37,419 nucleotides of DNA, from contig CABHOJ010000127.1 of assembly GCA_902168195.1 (NCBI GenBank), positions 1 to 37,419 on the forward strand, given 5' to 3'. The DNA is from an uncultured Methylotenera sp. Its GTDB lineage: Bacteria > Pseudomonadota > Gammaproteobacteria > Burkholderiales > Methylophilaceae. Position 1 is the first letter of the stretch. Every line of letters begins with the position of its first letter. This document shows positions 35,584 to 37,419 of this stretch, one piece after another. The notes under the pieces are model-generated. The model saw only the letters and a list, made by a program, of their open reading frames with translations. It searched no databases and was not told where the DNA came from. The position numbers were made by a program, and so were the translations under genes.

Positions 35584-36558
35584 ATGATTGCGCTAAAAAA
35601 ACCTGTCTCCTGTCTCGCCTGGCTTTGCTTCACCTTGTGCTTTGCCCTGCCCTTACATGCCGAGCCCGATCCCGCACCGGCTGAGCGCCCCACCGTCACG
35701 CTCTACATGACCGTCGATTGGGAGGGGTGGTCGCTGGAGGAGGAGAACCTGCAGGCCATGCGGGATTTTCGTGTCCGGCATCCGCATATCCCCATGCTGC
35801 ATCTATTGAACCCGGTCTACGCGATGCGCCCGGGCGTGGACATGCCTGAGTTGACCCGACGAATCCGCTCGACCTTCCTGCCCGGTGATGGCGAGGGTCT
35901 GCATTTGCATGGCTGGCGCACCCTGGTGGAAGCCTGCGAGTTGGGCTATCGCAGTGAGCCGGCGTTCAGCGAAGCCGAAGGCGCCTGCTCGCAGGATGAT
36001 TGCGGGTATAACGTCAGCCTGGAATCGGCATATGGCGAGTCCGAATTACGAACGCTGGTGGCGTGCAGTAGCGAGCAACTGATGCAACAGGGTTTCAGGC
36101 GACCGACGCACTTTCGTGCAGGCGGTTGGCAACTGGGCCCTAAGCTGGCGAACGCCCTGCTAGCGAATGGGTTCCGCTGGGACAGCTCCCGTATCGAACC
36201 AGCCCTGCTGCTCGGTCGGTGGCATCCCGATAGCGCGCTGATCAAGTTACTTGAGACCTTGCATCCCGACGCGACCGCCCTGGAGCAACCACGCAAGATA
36301 CGTCCGGGCTTGATGCAATACCCGAACAACGCGGCGCTGGCGGATTACACCAGTGCGTCGGATCTACTGATGATATTCAAGGCATTGGCGGAGCGCGCGC
36401 AGAAGGAGCGCAAAGAGATGGTCATGGTGCTGGGGTTCCATCAGGAGACCGCCGACCATTACCTGCCGCGGCTGGACGAGGCGATCCGCTTGATGACTCA
36501 GGAAGCCGGGGTGCTGGATATCGACATCCGCTGGGCGGCTTACCCAGAACAAGAATGA
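35584..36558 (+). CDS. Exported NodB-like polysaccharide deacetylase family protein
   Basis: This 324-residue protein has a Sec signal peptide (about residues 1-26, cleavage after LHA). The start at ATG 35584 gives a proper signal; upstream starts do not. NodB/CE4-like elements are TVDWE with D45 and E47, HLHGW with H107 and H109 as metal ligands, RAGGW (178-182), D200, and GFHQETADHY near 298. The arrangement departs from the classical HxxxH motif and resembles other divergent family members that act on surface glycans. Substrate unknown, location periplasmic. It is divergent from the cupin by 61 bp and converges with the 85-residue protein. Confidence 0.75.
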   Translation: MIALKKPVSCLAWLCFTLCFALPLHAEPDPAPAERPTVTLYMTVDWEGWSLEEENLQAMRDFRVRHPHIPMLHLLNPVYAMRPGVDMPELTRRIRSTFLPGDGEGLHLHGWRTLVEACELGYRSEPAFSEAEGACSQDDCGYNVSLESAYGESELRTLVACSSEQLMQQGFRRPTHFRAGGWQLGPKLANALLANGFRWDSSRIEPALLLGRWHPDSALIKLLETLHPDATALEQPRKIRPGLMQYPNNAALADYTSASDLLMIFKALAERAQKERKEMVMVLGFHQETADHYLPRLDEAIRLMTQEAGVLDIDIRWAAYPEQE

Positions 36559-36573
36559 GGTGCGCGCTAACGC

Positions 36574-36831
36574 CTAGGTGACGAGTGCTTCGGCGATCGC
36601 CCGTAACTCGGCCTTTGGGTCGCTGAAATCCTCGTATTTCTTGCCGTCGGTACGGGCGTACCAGTAACGGCTGTTCCACGCATCGCCCTCGATCTTGTGC
36701 AGCACGGCATGGATCCAGTTGGCGTAGGGGTCGCCATAATCCTGCGCGATCTTGTGGGCGGTCTCCCAGTCGTCGGCCAGCGCCGCTTGGACGGCTTGCA
36801 GGAGATGGGGGCTATTGGTCGAAGAAGGCAA
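36574..36831 (-). CDS. Conserved hypothetical protein, 85 residues
   Basis: This small soluble protein begins [22 protein letters not shown] and has a conserved-looking core [27 protein letters not shown], then NSRYWYAR and [11 protein letters not shown]. Proteins of this pattern are common in betaproteobacteria and have no named function to my knowledge. It overlaps the 3' end of the GIY-YIG gene by 20 bp, so translation is coupled. Confidence 0.8.
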   Translation of the reverse strand: MPSSTNSPHLLQAVQAALADDWETAHKIAQDYGDPYANWIHAVLHKIEGDAWNSRYWYARTDGKKYEDFSDPKAELRAIAEALVT

Positions 36832-37054
36832 GTTTCTTGTCCCTCGGCAGACGTTTCAACATAGTCTCGGCACTGCTGGCGGTAGAACGGTCCGGGTAGG
36901 GCTTGCTTGCCAGCACGCGGACCGGCGGGTTGGCCCGCGTGTATTTGGCGCCGGTGCCCTGAAGATGCGCGCTGAACCGCGCTTCAAGGTCGTTGGTGAT
37001 GCCGGCGTAATAGGCACCGCTCTTGCACTCCAGCAGATAGAGAAACCAGCTCAT
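36812..37054 (-). CDS. GIY-YIG nuclease-domain protein (UPF0213/YhbQ type)
   Basis: This 80-residue protein consists of a single GIY-YIG fold: [35 protein letters not shown] contains the modified GIY and YIG strands, with Tyr and the conserved Arg. The [16 protein letters not shown] tail is typical of UPF0213 proteins. The role is presumably in DNA repair or small nuclease activity; the target is unknown. Its 3' end overlaps the 85-residue gene. Confidence 0.85.
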   Translation of the reverse strand: MSWFLYLLECKSGAYYAGITNDLEARFSAHLQGTGAKYTRANPPVRVLASKPYPDRSTASSAETMLKRLPRDKKLAFFDQ

Positions 37055-37131
37055 TCGCTATTCTTGCGCAATCGCCGGAGATGTTCCAGTCAGGCTGTTT
37101 GGTTCTTGGGCTATTTGCTTCGGCTATGCAG

Positions 37132-37419
37132 CTATTTGCCCTGGCTACGGACCCAGGCGATCAGCTTCAGCACCTCATCCGGCGACATCCCGTTCTTGGG
37201 GTCGGTCGGATCCATCACGCCTTTGCCCTTGCCGCTCATGCCACCGTTGGTGCCCGCCCAGATGATCTCGAACATGCCTTTGTCATTGGCGGCTTTGGCA
37301 TGGTTGAAGTTCGGGCCGGTGATACCCTTGGCAGTCTGGCCGCCGGCATTGGCGCCGTGGCATTGTCCGCAGGAATACGACTGATAGAGCTTCTTGCCGC
37401 TGGCGATCGCCTGCTGATC
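37132..37419 (-). CDS. c-type cytochrome, partial (5' end outside window)
   Basis: The frame runs from the window edge to TAG at 37132 and gives the last 95 residues. The heme site CGQCHG is followed by GPNFNHAKAANDKGMFEII, WAGTNGGMSGKGKG, and SPDEVLKLIAWVRSQGK. The Met in GGM or the later NGMSPDE segment is a candidate axial ligand. The terminal pattern resembles small periplasmic cytochromes c that accept electrons from PQQ-dependent alcohol dehydrogenases, but this is only a resemblance. A direct repeat of GCTATTTGC (37110-37118 and 37131-37139) surrounds the stop region. The start is outside the window. Confidence 0.85.
   Translation of the reverse strand, partial: DQQAIASGKKLYQSYSCGQCHGANAGGQTAKGITGPNFNHAKAANDKGMFEIIWAGTNGGMSGKGKGVMDPTDPKNGMSPDEVLKLIAWVRSQGK

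Overview
The window is a chromosomal replication-origin neighbourhood of a Betaproteobacterium, probably of the Nitrosomonadales type (Gallionellaceae, Methylophilaceae or a relative). The evidence is the gene order dnaA / rpmH-rnpA-yidD-yidC-mnmE ... mnmG-rsmG-parA-parB-atpIBEFHAGDC-glmU-glmS, together with protein sequences of typical betaproteobacterial length and motif content. GC looks to be in the mid-50s by eye. The genus cannot be fixed from the sequence alone. A tiny pqqA gene and a partial periplasmic cytochrome c at the right end are compatible with, but do not prove, a PQQ-using or methylotrophic lifestyle.

Left part (1-13.7 kb): dnaA points left, away from rpmH-rnpA-yidD-yidC-mnmE. 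Consensus-like DnaA boxes lie on both sides of dnaA. Three minus-strand genes are inserted between mnmE and mnmG: a cytochrome b561-type membrane protein, an SHP-like (DUF1924) cytochrome c, and a large protein with an N-terminal helical/winged-helix-like segment, a ~300-residue TolA-like charged coiled coil, one membrane helix and an AsmA-like C-terminal domain. Two canonical parS palindromes (5586-5601 and 9432-9447) bracket this block, close to the parA-parB pair that would use them.

Middle (13.7-27.2 kb): a complete F1Fo ATP synthase operon with a candidate promoter at its head, two tandem hairpins between atpD and atpC, and a strong terminator. It is followed by an SDR oxidoreductase (convergent), glmU and glmS (UDP-GlcNAc supply), a small lipoprotein and ettA. 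Downstream of ettA lies a remnant of a second, diverged ettA 3' end, strong hairpins and a terminator.

Right part (27.2-37.4 kb) is more accessory: DUF4186 protein and an MFS exporter, a candidate ~105-nt structured RNA with its own -10 box, a 71-residue orphan, a membrane PAS-GGDEF-EAL c-di-GMP protein, a cyclopropane-fatty-acid synthase-type methyltransferase, a SUV3-like RNA helicase, an orphan pqqA (23 codons), a cupin, a NodB-like periplasmic deacetylase, an uncharacterised 85-residue protein, a GIY-YIG protein and a truncated c-type cytochrome. No tRNA, rRNA, CRISPR array, insertion sequence or phage gene was recognised. The least explained items are the structured RNA (28970-29085), the ettA remnant, the SHP-like cytochrome with His where the ligand Asn is expected, the coiled-coil/AsmA protein, and the unannotated-size pqqA.
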